Shown here in pieces: positions 52,530 through 61,165 of a DNA stretch of 64,000 bases. The DNA lies in contig NZ_FOAP01000003.1 of assembly GCF_900109545.1 (NCBI RefSeq), positions 1 to 64,000 on the forward strand, in the 5' to 3' direction. The position numbers and the translations under genes were made by a program. The notes beneath the pieces are model-generated. The model was not told the DNA's origin, made no database searches, and saw only the letters and a program-made list of their open reading frames with translations. The stretch's first letter is position 1. Every line of letters begins with the position of its first letter. This stretch comes from Stigmatella aurantiaca (GTDB lineage: Bacteria > Myxococcota > Myxococcia > Myxococcales > Myxococcaceae).

Positions 52530-53414
52530 CTATTCGGCCCGGATGAAGGACTGGGAGGCCGGGGCCGGAGTCCCCTTGTCCAGGGAGAGCCCCATGCGGT
52601 GGAAGACGGGGGTGCAGTCGGGATCCTCCTTCTGGGACATGCAGCCCAGCGAGGTGTTGGGCACCTCCGCGTTGACGTCCAGGTTGGCGTCCGCGAGCAG
52701 GGCCGCGAGATCCACCACCACCTTGCCCTGGCCGGGCGTGAAGGTCTCCAGAGAGATCTCCGGACGGTTGGGGAAGTCGCACCCGGCGGTGCCCGACGTC
52801 TGCCCCGCGGGCGGCGGCGCGCAGTCGGTGCTGCCCAGGTGCATGAAGTAGCCGCCCGGCAGGCCCGTGGTGCGCCCGTCGATGCGCACGAAGAGGTAGC
52901 CGGTGCGCCAGCCCCAGAAGAGGATCGGATCATTGAAGGGGGCGGGCGCCGTGGAGACATCCTGGTGGTTCAGCGCGAAGGGCACGCCCAGCCGGAACCG
53001 CAGGCCCCGGTAGGTGCCCTCGGGCACGGTGCCCACCAGCTGGGTGTACGTCTCCGCCGTGCCGTTGGAGCACAGCCCCTTCTTGTCGGCGAAGTCGAGC
53101 AGGGCCACGCCCTCGGCCTGCCACCGCCCGTCCGGCGTCAGCGCCACGGGCACCTCCTGCCCCGTGTCCGAGACGAGCCGCACGTCGTGGACGTACAGCC
53201 GGAAGTCCTGCGGATCATACGCCGTCTTCGTCGTCCCCAGCCCTGCGTAGCGCTGGCCGCACGCGAACGGCTCGCTGCCCACGCGCGCCTCGAACGGAAT
53301 CGTGATGGCGACGGTGGGCTTCGTGGGCGTCCCCGGCTCATCGTCGCCACACCCTAGGGCGCCAAGTGTGAGCAGGGGCAAGAGGGCAAACGGGCGGCAG
53401 GGGGAGGACGCCAT
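52530..53414 (-). CDS. MbnP-like four-Cys 'metallo-mystery pair' lipoprotein
   Basis: The 294-residue lipoprotein (LGALGCGDD) matches the four-Cys MbnP-like family that pairs with di-heme enzymes: FACGQRYAGLG, DFRLYVHDVRLV, VPEGTYRGLRFRLGVPF, and ILFWGWRTGYLFVRIDG. Cys pairs near CAPPPAG/GCDFP and LGCMSQ/DCTPVF fit disulfides. The WGW segment is the candidate Trp site, parallel to WMW in the other MbnP-like protein. An AAGGAG site precedes the ATG. Confidence 0.85.
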   Translation of the reverse strand: MASSPCRPFALLPLLTLGALGCGDDEPGTPTKPTVAITIPFEARVGSEPFACGQRYAGLGTTKTAYDPQDFRLYVHDVRLVSDTGQEVPVALTPDGRWQAEGVALLDFADKKGLCSNGTAETYTQLVGTVPEGTYRGLRFRLGVPFALNHQDVSTAPAPFNDPILFWGWRTGYLFVRIDGRTTGLPGGYFMHLGSTDCAPPPAGQTSGTAGCDFPNRPEISLETFTPGQGKVVVDLAALLADANLDVNAEVPNTSLGCMSQKEDPDCTPVFHRMGLSLDKGTPAPASQSFIRAE

Positions 53415-53574
53415 GAAGGACTCCTTGGGGGATGAGGGGAGGAGGCCCTTTCACCATGGAGCTCCCCCGCTTCTGAAGGCGGCATGTTGTCACACCTTGT
53501 CCGGTGCGCCGAGCCGGGGATGCGGCAATTCGCCACGGGGGCCCGTCACGGATCTGTCACTAAATTGTGAACCC

Positions 53575-54300
53575 ATGAAATCCAGCCTCCCTCTTTTCAT
53601 TTCTGTCCTGATTCCCCTCGCTGGCTGTGGCGCGCGCGAGGAAGGATTGCACTTGAACTTGGGGCTCGCCCACCAGCCCGCGCAGGAGGTCCAGCGGGTG
53701 GGCACGCAGCGCCACTTCACCAACAACCGGGGGGAGCAGATCACCCTCACCCGCGCCTACGTCACCGTGAACAGCGTGGAGATCTTCGCCTGCCCGGTGA
53801 CGGGGGCCCGCAAGTGGTTGCAGTGGCTCTCCCCCCTCGGCACCGCGCACGCCCACTCCGTCACGGATCCGCGGCGCATGGGCACCCCTTACGTGGACAG
53901 CCTGGAGCGGGCGGATGGCGAGGTGCTGGAGATGCAGGCCCTGCAGCCCTCACCGGGGAGCTACTGCCGGGCGCGGCTCGTCCTGGGGCCCGCCGACGCG
54001 GACGCGGAGCAGATGCCCGAGGGCGCCCTCATGCTGAACAAGACGCTGCTCTTGGAGGGCCAGGTGACGTCCGCCGACGGCGCCACCGTGCGGCCCTTCC
54101 GGCTGGAGAGCGCGGGCCTGGCCAGCGCGGAGCTGCCCTTCGAGGCGCTCACGCTCTCGGATGACGACCGCGAGGCGAGCCTGCGCTTCACCCTCGCCTA
54201 TGACCGCTGGCTCAATGACGTGGACTGGGCGTCCGCCGACGCCGCGTCCCAGGCGCTCACCAACGTGGGCAACACCATCGCGCTGTCGCGCCAGCCCTGA
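53575..54300 (+). CDS. Hypothetical lipoprotein beside the MbnP/MbnH locus
   Basis: The 241-residue product has a lipobox (LIPLAGCG) and a beta-rich body. The phrase ITLTRAYVTVNSVEIFACP followed by GSYCRARLVLGP recalls the layout of MbnP-like domains (a strand with charged edge, then PxGxYxxxxxxLG), but Trp and Cys positions differ, so this is only a suggestion. AHAHS may bind metal. It is divergent from the four-Cys MbnP-like gene with 160 bases between starts. Confidence 0.7.
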   Translation: MKSSLPLFISVLIPLAGCGAREEGLHLNLGLAHQPAQEVQRVGTQRHFTNNRGEQITLTRAYVTVNSVEIFACPVTGARKWLQWLSPLGTAHAHSVTDPRRMGTPYVDSLERADGEVLEMQALQPSPGSYCRARLVLGPADADAEQMPEGALMLNKTLLLEGQVTSADGATVRPFRLESAGLASAELPFEALTLSDDDREASLRFTLAYDRWLNDVDWASADAASQALTNVGNTIALSRQP

Positions 54301-54323
54301 GCCCCAGCGTGCACTCCGCACTC

Positions 54324-54346
54324 GCCAGGCAGGCGGGCCTCCTGGC
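54324..54346 (+). terminator. Hairpin after the lipoprotein gene
   Basis: GCCAGG..GGC pairs with GCC..CCTGGC around a 2-base centre, 23 bases after the stop. It has no T run. Confidence 0.4.
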
Positions 54347-54449
54347 ACGGCCCGGGGCCCGCGGCCCGGCTGCCTGGAAGCCACCGGACACGGCGTGTTA
54401 AAAGGCCCTCGCGAACGCATGGCTCGCGAGGCCTGGAAGGAACGCAGGG

Positions 54450-55469
54450 ATGAAGCAGTGGGCGAACAGGGTGCTCCTCATCAGTGGACTCGCGGGCCTG
54501 CTCGGGGCGTGCACCGAACAGACCCCTCCCGAGGCCCCGGCTACGGGCGTGGCCGCGGCACCGGCGTGTGATCCGCGCCAGCTGGCCTGTACGGGGCTGT
54601 ACGCGCCAGACGGCTGGGCCACGAAGACGCTGGCCCCCGGCGTGAGGAGCTTCACGCCCTCGCACCGCCTGTGGACGGATGGGCTCGACAAGTCGCGCTT
54701 CATCTACCTGCCCTCCGGCACGAAGGTGAACACCGCGAACATGGACGACTGGGTGTTCCCCGTGGGGACGAAGCTCTGGAAGGAGTTTCGCTGGAAGGGC
54801 CGCCGCATCGAGACCCGGCTGCTCTGGAAGCAGGGCGAGAAACGGTGGGTGAAGACCACCTACCGCTGGAGCGAGGACGAGTCCGAGGCGATGGAGCTGA
54901 AGGACGGTGAGACCAACGTGCCCGGCACGGACCACCACGACATCCCCTCCCAGGCCCAGTGCGGCATGTGCCACAACGGCAAGCGCGACACCGTGCTCGG
55001 CTTCGAGGCCGTGGCGCTCTCCGGCGAGCTGGCCGAGGGGCTCACCCTCCGGCAGCTCGTCCAGGAAGGGCTGCTCACGCACCCTCCCGCCGCGGACTTC
55101 CGCATCCCCGGCAACCCCCAGGAGCAGGCCGCCCTGGGCTACCTCCACATGAACTGCGGCGTCTCCTGTCACAGCAGCGGCTCGCTGGCCATGGGCCGCA
55201 CCAGCGGCCTGCGGCTCCGCCTGGACACCGGCAAGCTCGACGCGGTGGAGAAGACCGACACGTACCTCACCTCGGTCAACGCCGCCTCCATCTCCGTGCT
55301 CCCCGGGGTGGGCCCCCAGCGCGTCGTGCCGGGCAAGTCCCAGGAGAGCGCGCTGCTGACGCGCATGGGCAACCGCAGCGGCCCGCTCCAGATGCCGCCC
55401 CTGGGCACCCACCATGTGGACCCCACCGGCATGGAATCCGTCCGCGCCTGGATTGATCAAATGAAGTAG
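54450..55469 (+). CDS. Cytochrome c-like lipoprotein with CxxCH and CX3CH motifs
   Basis: The 339-residue lipoprotein (LLGACTEQ) has a beta-rich N-half (FTPSHRLWTDGLDKSRFIYLP, VFPVGTKLWKEFRW) and a C-half with CGMCH near residue 171 and CGVSCH near 236. The second is a C-x3-C-H sequence, an uncommon heme c site, if it binds heme at all. The layout is like secreted cytochromes of unknown role next to copper oxidases. A GGAA/AGGG site precedes the ATG. Confidence 0.77.
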   Translation: MKQWANRVLLISGLAGLLGACTEQTPPEAPATGVAAAPACDPRQLACTGLYAPDGWATKTLAPGVRSFTPSHRLWTDGLDKSRFIYLPSGTKVNTANMDDWVFPVGTKLWKEFRWKGRRIETRLLWKQGEKRWVKTTYRWSEDESEAMELKDGETNVPGTDHHDIPSQAQCGMCHNGKRDTVLGFEAVALSGELAEGLTLRQLVQEGLLTHPPAADFRIPGNPQEQAALGYLHMNCGVSCHSSGSLAMGRTSGLRLRLDTGKLDAVEKTDTYLTSVNAASISVLPGVGPQRVVPGKSQESALLTRMGNRSGPLQMPPLGTHHVDPTGMESVRAWIDQMK

Positions 55470-55541
55470 CGGCCGTCCGGGCCAAAACGGGACTTCACGG
55501 ACAGACTTGACTTCCCGGAGGACTTGTTCCTCTCATCCCGG

Positions 55542-56414
55542 ATGCACTTCCGATCCCTGACGGTCTGTTCCCTGGCCCTGGTTTCCTCTGCTTGCGCGGG
55601 CGATGCCCTCACCGGCGACGGTGAGGAGGCGCTCGTTACCGGCACGCAGGCGCTCTACGCCGGCGTCAACGGCGATGCCTGCACGGCGAGCCCCTACAAC
55701 TGCAAGCTGCGCGTGTCGGGCGGCAACCGCGTCGCCACCAATGACCCGGACGATGACGACTCCTGGGGGCTGGTGGTGGGCGTGCCCGTGCGCAACGGCC
55801 ACGGCGAGGTGGTGGCCACCTCCAACCGGACCCGTGCCACCTTCAACCATGGCCAGACGCGCACCTTCGCCGGGGAGACGCACGCCTTCGCCGTCTCCAC
55901 CTCGAACTCGAGCGCCGGGTGGATGCCGCTCTCCAGCATCCTGGGGCAGGAGTCCTTCGCCAGCAAAGTGGGCCACGTCTCGGCGCTGGGCGCGGGCCTG
56001 AACAAGCTGGGCTGCTATGCGGTCCGCAACACGCATGATCCCGTGCTGGAGTTGAAGAAGGTCGTCTACGACAGCGATGCGGTCCATGAGCGCGCGGGGG
56101 ACTACCTGCCGCTGGTGCGCGCCAACGGCCAGCGCTCGGCCAACCTAGCCTTCAACGTGCCGGGCTTCGGGCTGGGCGGCCCCGCGGTGGACCACTTCCC
56201 CGCGGGCACGAAGTTCCAGCGCCTGGACGTGCCGACCGATGGGGGCGCCCCGTCGATCGACGTACCGCTCTGGGTGCAGGACAGCGAGGGCCGCTACCGC
56301 AAGCAGTCCGGGACGATGAAGTTCCTCTACGGCTACGTCATCGCCGCCACGGGCACCAAGCGCAACGGGTGGATGGCGTATGACGCGCTGGAGGTCAGCA
56401 GCGGCTGTCCGTAA
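55542..56414 (+). CDS. Hypothetical secreted lipoprotein
   Basis: The 290-residue product has a lipoprotein signal (LALVSSACAG) and a soluble beta-rich body. Cys pairs near CTASPYNCKLR and at the end (SSGCP) may form disulfides. The body contains LYAGVNGDAC, and a repeated SH3-like flavour (VPLWVQDSEGRYRKQSG) that could bind peptidoglycan. I do not recognise a family. A TTG at 55524 with a close GGAGG is an alternative start. A GC hairpin follows. Confidence 0.7.
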   Translation: MHFRSLTVCSLALVSSACAGDALTGDGEEALVTGTQALYAGVNGDACTASPYNCKLRVSGGNRVATNDPDDDDSWGLVVGVPVRNGHGEVVATSNRTRATFNHGQTRTFAGETHAFAVSTSNSSAGWMPLSSILGQESFASKVGHVSALGAGLNKLGCYAVRNTHDPVLELKKVVYDSDAVHERAGDYLPLVRANGQRSANLAFNVPGFGLGGPAVDHFPAGTKFQRLDVPTDGGAPSIDVPLWVQDSEGRYRKQSGTMKFLYGYVIAATGTKRNGWMAYDALEVSSGCP

Positions 56415-56730
56415 GTAGGAGCCCACCCCGGGCCCTGCCCCCGCCGAGGGCGGCAGCGCCCGGACGGGCGCACGCACGCGGTCAAAACAACCCCGCCCTT
56501 TCGGACAATGCCAATCATGGGCCCGCCCGCGGCCCGCCGCCGTCTTGTTCTATCTCTGAACACAACAGCATCCGTGTCTTCATGAAGTCCGGGGCTTTCA
56601 GAGCGGGGGCCGGCCAGGCTGGCTTCATCTCCCTTGACGGGCCGCGAAGTTCCTCGCATGCCATGTTAAAACCCAAGGTGGATGGGGTGCTGTGCAGGCC
56701 CGCGTCTTTCCTTTTTTTCCCCGGAACCTC
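56415..56730. other. Intergenic region before the multi-receiver regulator
   Basis: The 316 bases hold a GC hairpin at 56428-56463 and an inverted repeat TGTTC-N7-GAACA at 56546-56562. A TTGACG hexamer near 56634 could be a -35 element, but no good -10 is seen at normal spacing. No gene is evident. Confidence 0.4.
56428..56463 (+). terminator. GC hairpin after the lipoprotein at 55542
   Basis: CCGGGC/GCCCGG, CTGC/GCAG and CGCC/GGCG pair in nested order. It starts 13 bases after the stop and has no T run. Confidence 0.5.
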
Positions 56731-58809
56731 ATGCCTGAGCGCGGTGTCGCAGACGAGACAGCCCTGGCAACCATCCGGAGTGGCTTCCGCGCCACCGCGC
56801 CCGAACGGCTCGCCCAGTTGCGCCGCCATGCCGATGCGTGGAAGGCCCAGACTCCGGGCGCCGCGGCCCAGCTCGCCCAGTCCTCTCACACCCTGCGTCT
56901 CACCGCCGATTCGCTCGGCTTCTCCGAGGTGGCCCGCATCGCGGGGGAGATGGAGCGCCTGGCCGACGGGGATGCGCCGCCGTTCTCGCCCCACATCCTG
57001 GGGCTGCTGCAATCCCTGGCGGATGCCTTCTCCCTGCCCCCGAACCAGCCGCACGCGCCCCCGCAGCGCCCCCGCGTGCTGCTGCGGCTGACGGACTCGC
57101 TGCTGGCGGGCGAGCTCACCCGCGCCCTGGAGGCGCTGGGCGTGGAGACCCTCGGGGCGTCCTCGGATGACGAGGCGCTGCGGATGCTCACCTCCGAGCG
57201 CCCCGCGGAGCGGCTCGTGGTGGGCCCCATCCTCATGCCCACGCTGCGCTCGGCCCTGCGCACGCTCAACACGCCGCCGCTGCTCATCCAGATGGTGCCC
57301 GCCGCCGAGGCGCGCGCCGGGGGCCGGGAGGGCGTGGATGCGGTGTTCGCGCTGGGCACCCCCCCGTCCCTGTTGGCCCGGGAGATCGCCTCGCTCCAGC
57401 GCTCGGCCCCCGTGCGCTTCCGCGTCCTGGCGGTGGACGAGGACTCGTCCGTGCTGGCCAGCGCCCGGGCCGTGCTGGAGGCCGCGGGCATGGAGGTGGT
57501 GACGCTCAACGACGCGCGCAACCTCTTCTCCAGCCTCCAGCGCCACCACCCGGACCTGCTGCTGCTGGATGTGGCCATGCCCTCGGTGGACGGCCTGGAG
57601 CTGCTCTCCCAGCTCCGGGGGGAGCCCGCCTGGCGCAACCTCACCATCGTCTTCCAGACGTCGCGGGACACCGCCACCGAGCGGGTGCGCGCCTTCCAGC
57701 TCGGCGTGGACGACTACCTGCTCAAGCCCGTGCAGCCCTCCGAGCTGCGCGTGCGCCTGCTCTCCCACCTGCAGCGCCGCGCCTCGCTGCGCTCCTCGCT
57801 GGAGAAGGAGGCCACCACGGGGCTCGCCAACGCCCACTCCCTGGTGCGCACCCTCACACGGCACCTGGAGGCGAGCACCTCCGTGCCCGTCTCCGTGGCC
57901 TTGATTCGCTTCCCCCGGCCGGACGCCGCCTCCGAGCACGCCTCGCGCCTGAGCACGCGGCTGCGCCCCAGCGACATGCTGGCGCGCTGGGACGAGCGCA
58001 CGCTCGCGCTGACGCGGCCGGGCGAGGACGCCCGCGCCACCCTCTCCTTCCTCCAGGCGCCTCCGGGCCTGGGCGATGCCCAGGTGGGGGTGGCCGACAA
58101 CCGGGCCCAGCCTGGCACCGGGGCCCAGGCGCTGCTCGTGGCCGCCGAGCTCAACGTGGGCAAGAGCCTGGAGCGGCAGAGCGCCGCCCTCCGGGTGGAG
58201 GGCCCCTCCTCCGTCTCGTTCCGGCCCTCGCCGCCCCCGGGGGTGTCCTCCCCGGTGACGCGGCCTCCCCTCTCCCGCCCGGAGACCCTGCCGCCCCTGC
58301 CCCCCCGCGCCCCGCCGCCGGTGACAACCGCCCGGCATGCGCCGCTTCCCCCTCGGGACGAGGCCAGCCCCACCCCCCGCCCCCTCTCTCCCCAGGCCCG
58401 GGCCGACTCCGGGGCCGCCGCGGGCGCCTCGCGCTCCCGCCGCATCCTGGTCGCGGATGACGAGCCGGCGCTGCGCCGGGTGCTCCAGCGCCTGCTGGAG
58501 CAGGAGGGCTACGTGGTGGAGACCGCCGAGGACGGCGAGGAGGCCCTGAACCGGCTGCTGAACCCCAGCCTGACGCCGGTGGACCTGCTGCTGCTGGATG
58601 TCCACATGCCCCGGCGCTCGGGCATCGATGTGCTGCGCACCCTGAAGGAGAAAGGCTCGACGGTGCGTGCCCTGGTGCTGTCCGCGCGCGTGCGGGATGG
58701 CGACGTGGTCAGCCTGCTGGGAGAGGGGGCCGCGGACTTTGTGGCCAAGCCCTTCTCCATTCACACCCTGCTCGCCCGGGTGTCGCGCCTGCTTGTCAAG
58801 GGCGCCTGA
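56731..58809 (+). CDS. HPt - REC - REC - degenerate GGDEF - REC regulator
   Basis: The 692-residue protein starts with an HPt-like helix bundle (SSHTLRLTADSLGF, His near residue 53), then a degenerate receiver (~105-220), a normal receiver (VDEDSSV; LLLDVAMPSVDG, Asp ~279; LKPVQPSE), a GGDEF-like fold without the GGDEF loop (RWDERTLAL ~418), a long Pro-rich linker and a C-terminal receiver (VADDEPA; LLLDVHMPRRSG, Asp ~621; AKPFS). It has no DNA-binding domain. The layout suggests a phosphorelay hub. A GTG at 56692 is an alternative start. Confidence 0.83.
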   Translation: MPERGVADETALATIRSGFRATAPERLAQLRRHADAWKAQTPGAAAQLAQSSHTLRLTADSLGFSEVARIAGEMERLADGDAPPFSPHILGLLQSLADAFSLPPNQPHAPPQRPRVLLRLTDSLLAGELTRALEALGVETLGASSDDEALRMLTSERPAERLVVGPILMPTLRSALRTLNTPPLLIQMVPAAEARAGGREGVDAVFALGTPPSLLAREIASLQRSAPVRFRVLAVDEDSSVLASARAVLEAAGMEVVTLNDARNLFSSLQRHHPDLLLLDVAMPSVDGLELLSQLRGEPAWRNLTIVFQTSRDTATERVRAFQLGVDDYLLKPVQPSELRVRLLSHLQRRASLRSSLEKEATTGLANAHSLVRTLTRHLEASTSVPVSVALIRFPRPDAASEHASRLSTRLRPSDMLARWDERTLALTRPGEDARATLSFLQAPPGLGDAQVGVADNRAQPGTGAQALLVAAELNVGKSLERQSAALRVEGPSSVSFRPSPPPGVSSPVTRPPLSRPETLPPLPPRAPPPVTTARHAPLPPRDEASPTPRPLSPQARADSGAAAGASRSRRILVADDEPALRRVLQRLLEQEGYVVETAEDGEEALNRLLNPSLTPVDLLLLDVHMPRRSGIDVLRTLKEKGSTVRALVLSARVRDGDVVSLLGEGAADFVAKPFSIHTLLARVSRLLVKGA

Positions 58810-58861
58810 GCGGGGCGGCGGCCCGGCCTGGGTCCGCGGCACCCCAGAGCGCGGGCCTGAC

Positions 58862-59140
58862 TCAGTAGGCCGAGCCGGGCTGTTCGAGGGCCCGCACCAC
58901 GCGGTGCAGCGTGAGGGTCCGGGCCACGTCATCGCGCGTGTAGTGGACCTCCAGCCCGGCCACCGTCACCGAGTGGGGCCCCATGCCGCGCTCGTACGGC
59001 GTGCCTTCGGCGGCCAGCAGGTTCATCACATCCTGTAAAACGAGGAAGTCATCCGCGGTGACGCACCCCGCATCCCGCCAGGCCTCTGGCGCGAGGGCAA
59101 CGTCGTAGTACCGCGTGAGGGTAGGTCGTGCGCGGGTCAT
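58862..59140 (-). CDS. Small hypothetical protein, RelE/ParE-like outline
   Basis: The 92-residue product reads like a ParE/RelE fold: a first strand (RYYDVALAPEAWRDAG), a helix (LQDVMNLLAAEG), then VTVAGLEVHYTRDDVARTLTLHRVV. This is a weak resemblance and no antitoxin gene is adjacent, so a toxin role is not claimed. ATG 59140 has a GGAG site; the longer frame to 59254 has none. Confidence 0.6.
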   Translation of the reverse strand: MTRARPTLTRYYDVALAPEAWRDAGCVTADDFLVLQDVMNLLAAEGTPYERGMGPHSVTVAGLEVHYTRDDVARTLTLHRVVRALEQPGSAY

Positions 59141-59286
59141 GGTCGGCTCCGAGGACACCTGCATGTCTGCAAGCCACGCGCCCGGAGTGGTTCCCGGGAA
59201 ATCTGTGAGTTCTGGCGGTTTTTGGGCCATGCCGAGAAGAATTTTCAGGACCACGCCTGTAAAGGTTGTCGCTTGCTCTCAGATTT

Positions 59287-59339
59287 CGATGACGGCTTGC
59301 TTGCCCTCCCCTGACTGCCTGCTCGGCAGACCGTCATCG
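59287..59339. other. Nested inverted repeat upstream of the small acidic gene
   Basis: CGATGACGG (59287-59295) pairs with CCGTCATCG (59331-59339), enclosing a second hairpin CTGCC (59315-59319) with GGCAG (59325-59329). It ends 58 bases before the next ATG and could be a structured leader or an operator. Confidence 0.4.
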
Positions 59340-59397
59340 CCGCCCAGTTGCCGGGTGCCCAAGCCACCCCGACCTTGAGGGTGCGGAGGATTTCCAC

Positions 59398-59694
59398 ATG
59401 GCAACTCAAGAGAAGCCGCAGCCCGGGACCCAGCCAGCCGAGGACATGTTTGGACGTCCCACCAGCCCCCGTTCCCCGGAGCCTGACGCCCGGCCCCGCG
59501 AGGCCAGCCCCGGCGAGAACGCCGGGAACGCCCCGCGCAAGGCCGCGGACGAGGACGAAGCCGAAGACGAAGACGAGGAGGAGGACCCCAGCCGCGGCGG
59601 CATCGATGACATCCCCGATGGGGATGGGCCGCGCAGTGACCGGGGCACCAACCCGCTGCCCGACGTCTACTGGACGAGCTATCCGGGGGACTGA
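59398..59694 (+). CDS. Small acidic disordered protein
   Basis: The 98-residue product is Pro/Glu/Asp-rich, with an acidic run (DEDEAEDEDEEED, about 50-62) and a conserved-looking end (NPLPDVYWTSYPGD). The strong GGAGGA site argues for a real gene. It overlaps the end of the convergent P450 by 16 bases. No function can be given. Confidence 0.65.
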   Translation: MATQEKPQPGTQPAEDMFGRPTSPRSPEPDARPREASPGENAGNAPRKAADEDEAEDEDEEEDPSRGGIDDIPDGDGPRSDRGTNPLPDVYWTSYPGD

Positions 59695-61016
59695 GCCGCG
59701 CCGTCCGGACCGGGTGGGGGGGCCTCCACGGGCCACTCCACCTGGAGCTGGGTGATGTTGCGCAGGATAAGCAGCTCCTGGTGGTAGCCCACGTCCTGGT
59801 TGGCCACCAGCCGAAGTCCCGGCAGGCGCTGGACGAACAGCTCGATGGCGACGCACATCTCGAGCCGGGCCAGGTGCGAGCCCAGGCAATAGTGGACCCC
59901 ATGGCCGAAGCCCAGGTGGTGGAGGTTCTGCCGGTGCACGTCGTACCGCTCCGGATTCGCGTGCCCAGCCTCGTCGTGGTTCGCGGAGCTGTAGAGCAAG
60001 AGCAGCCGGGAGCCCTTGGGCAGCATCACCCCGCCAATGCGCACGTCCTCCACCGCGGTGCGCACCATGCCGTGGGAGGCGGACTCCAGGCGGATGCACT
60101 CCTCCACGGCGCGGGGAATGAGCGACGGGTTCTCGCACAGCGCCTGCCAGCGCTCGGGCTGCGCCAGCAGGTTGAGCAGGATGAGCCCGAGCTGGGCCGT
60201 GGTGGCCTCGTGCCCGGCGCCAATCAGCGAGCCGCCCAGCAGCGAGATGAGCTCCGGGGTGTTCAGGCTGTCCGCGCCCGGCTCGGTGTGCACCAGGTAG
60301 CTCGTCAAATCCTCCCGGGGCTCGCGCCGCCGCTGCGCGATGAGGTCCGCGCAGTACTCCCGGTACTCGACGATGCCGCGCGCCATGGCGGGCTGCGCCT
60401 CCGGAGGCACCTGCGAGAAGATGAGCCCGAAGAGGTCATCGCACCAGCGCTTCACGCGGTCCATGTCCTCGTGGGGCACGCCCACCATGCTGAGGATGAC
60501 GTGCATGGGGAACGGGTAGGTGAACTCGCTGACGAGATCCGCCCGGCCCTTGTGGATGAACGTGTCGATGAGGGTGTTGGCGAGCTGCCGGGTGCTGGCC
60601 TCCTGGCGGGCGATGCGCGCGGGCAGAAAGCCCCGCTGCAACAGCCGGCGCAGCCGCGTGTGGGCCGGCGGATCCGTGTTGAGCGGGCTGTCGTGGAGGA
60701 TGGGCCCCGGCCCCAGGATGGCGAGCGCCTCGTCCGTCAGCACGGAGGCGGAGGTGAGCATGCTGGCCGAGGAGTAGCTCGGGGCGTTGTTGAGCACCTC
60801 GTTGATGTCCTCCTGGCGGCTGACGAGCCACATGCCCAGCATGGAGTTGAAGCTGACGGGTGCCTCCTTCCGGAGCCGCGCGAAGAACGGATAGGGCGTC
60901 TGGAGGTGCGGACCCTTGAAGGGGTTGTACGCATCGCCCAGGTGAGGGCACCGTGAGGCGGGCACGGGGGTGGGCGTGGCGGGGGCCGCACGCGCGGGTC
61001 GCTGGGTCTTAGGCAT
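59679..61016 (-). CDS. Cytochrome P450
   Basis: The 445-residue soluble bacterial-type P450 has the oxygen-binding I-helix GAGHEATTAQ (~262), the ExxR pair in EECIRLES (~305), and the heme-thiolate FGHGVHYCLGSHLARLE (Cys ~375). There is no membrane anchor; it needs separate ferredoxin and reductase, not encoded nearby. ATG 61016 is used; the longer frame is rejected. Its substrate is unknown; isolation from biosynthetic genes argues against an assigned natural-product role. Confidence 0.94.
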   Translation of the reverse strand: MPKTQRPARAAPATPTPVPASRCPHLGDAYNPFKGPHLQTPYPFFARLRKEAPVSFNSMLGMWLVSRQEDINEVLNNAPSYSSASMLTSASVLTDEALAILGPGPILHDSPLNTDPPAHTRLRRLLQRGFLPARIARQEASTRQLANTLIDTFIHKGRADLVSEFTYPFPMHVILSMVGVPHEDMDRVKRWCDDLFGLIFSQVPPEAQPAMARGIVEYREYCADLIAQRRREPREDLTSYLVHTEPGADSLNTPELISLLGGSLIGAGHEATTAQLGLILLNLLAQPERWQALCENPSLIPRAVEECIRLESASHGMVRTAVEDVRIGGVMLPKGSRLLLLYSSANHDEAGHANPERYDVHRQNLHHLGFGHGVHYCLGSHLARLEMCVAIELFVQRLPGLRLVANQDVGYHQELLILRNITQLQVEWPVEAPPPGPDGAAQSPG

Positions 61017-61165
61017 GTCCAGATGATAAGGTCTTCCAGGTCTGTCCTGAAATAGCGGCGGCTTCCCAACACATCCGCCCACGGCGTCACCCTCACGCCG
61101 AATTGAATGAACGGAGGCGCTCGCTCGTCGCGCTCTGGCTCTTGCGCATTCGTCCAGAGGTGCCC

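Noticed and set aside
56731-58809. Diguanylate cyclase
   Set aside because: The GGDEF loop is replaced by RWDER and no active-site residues are visible.
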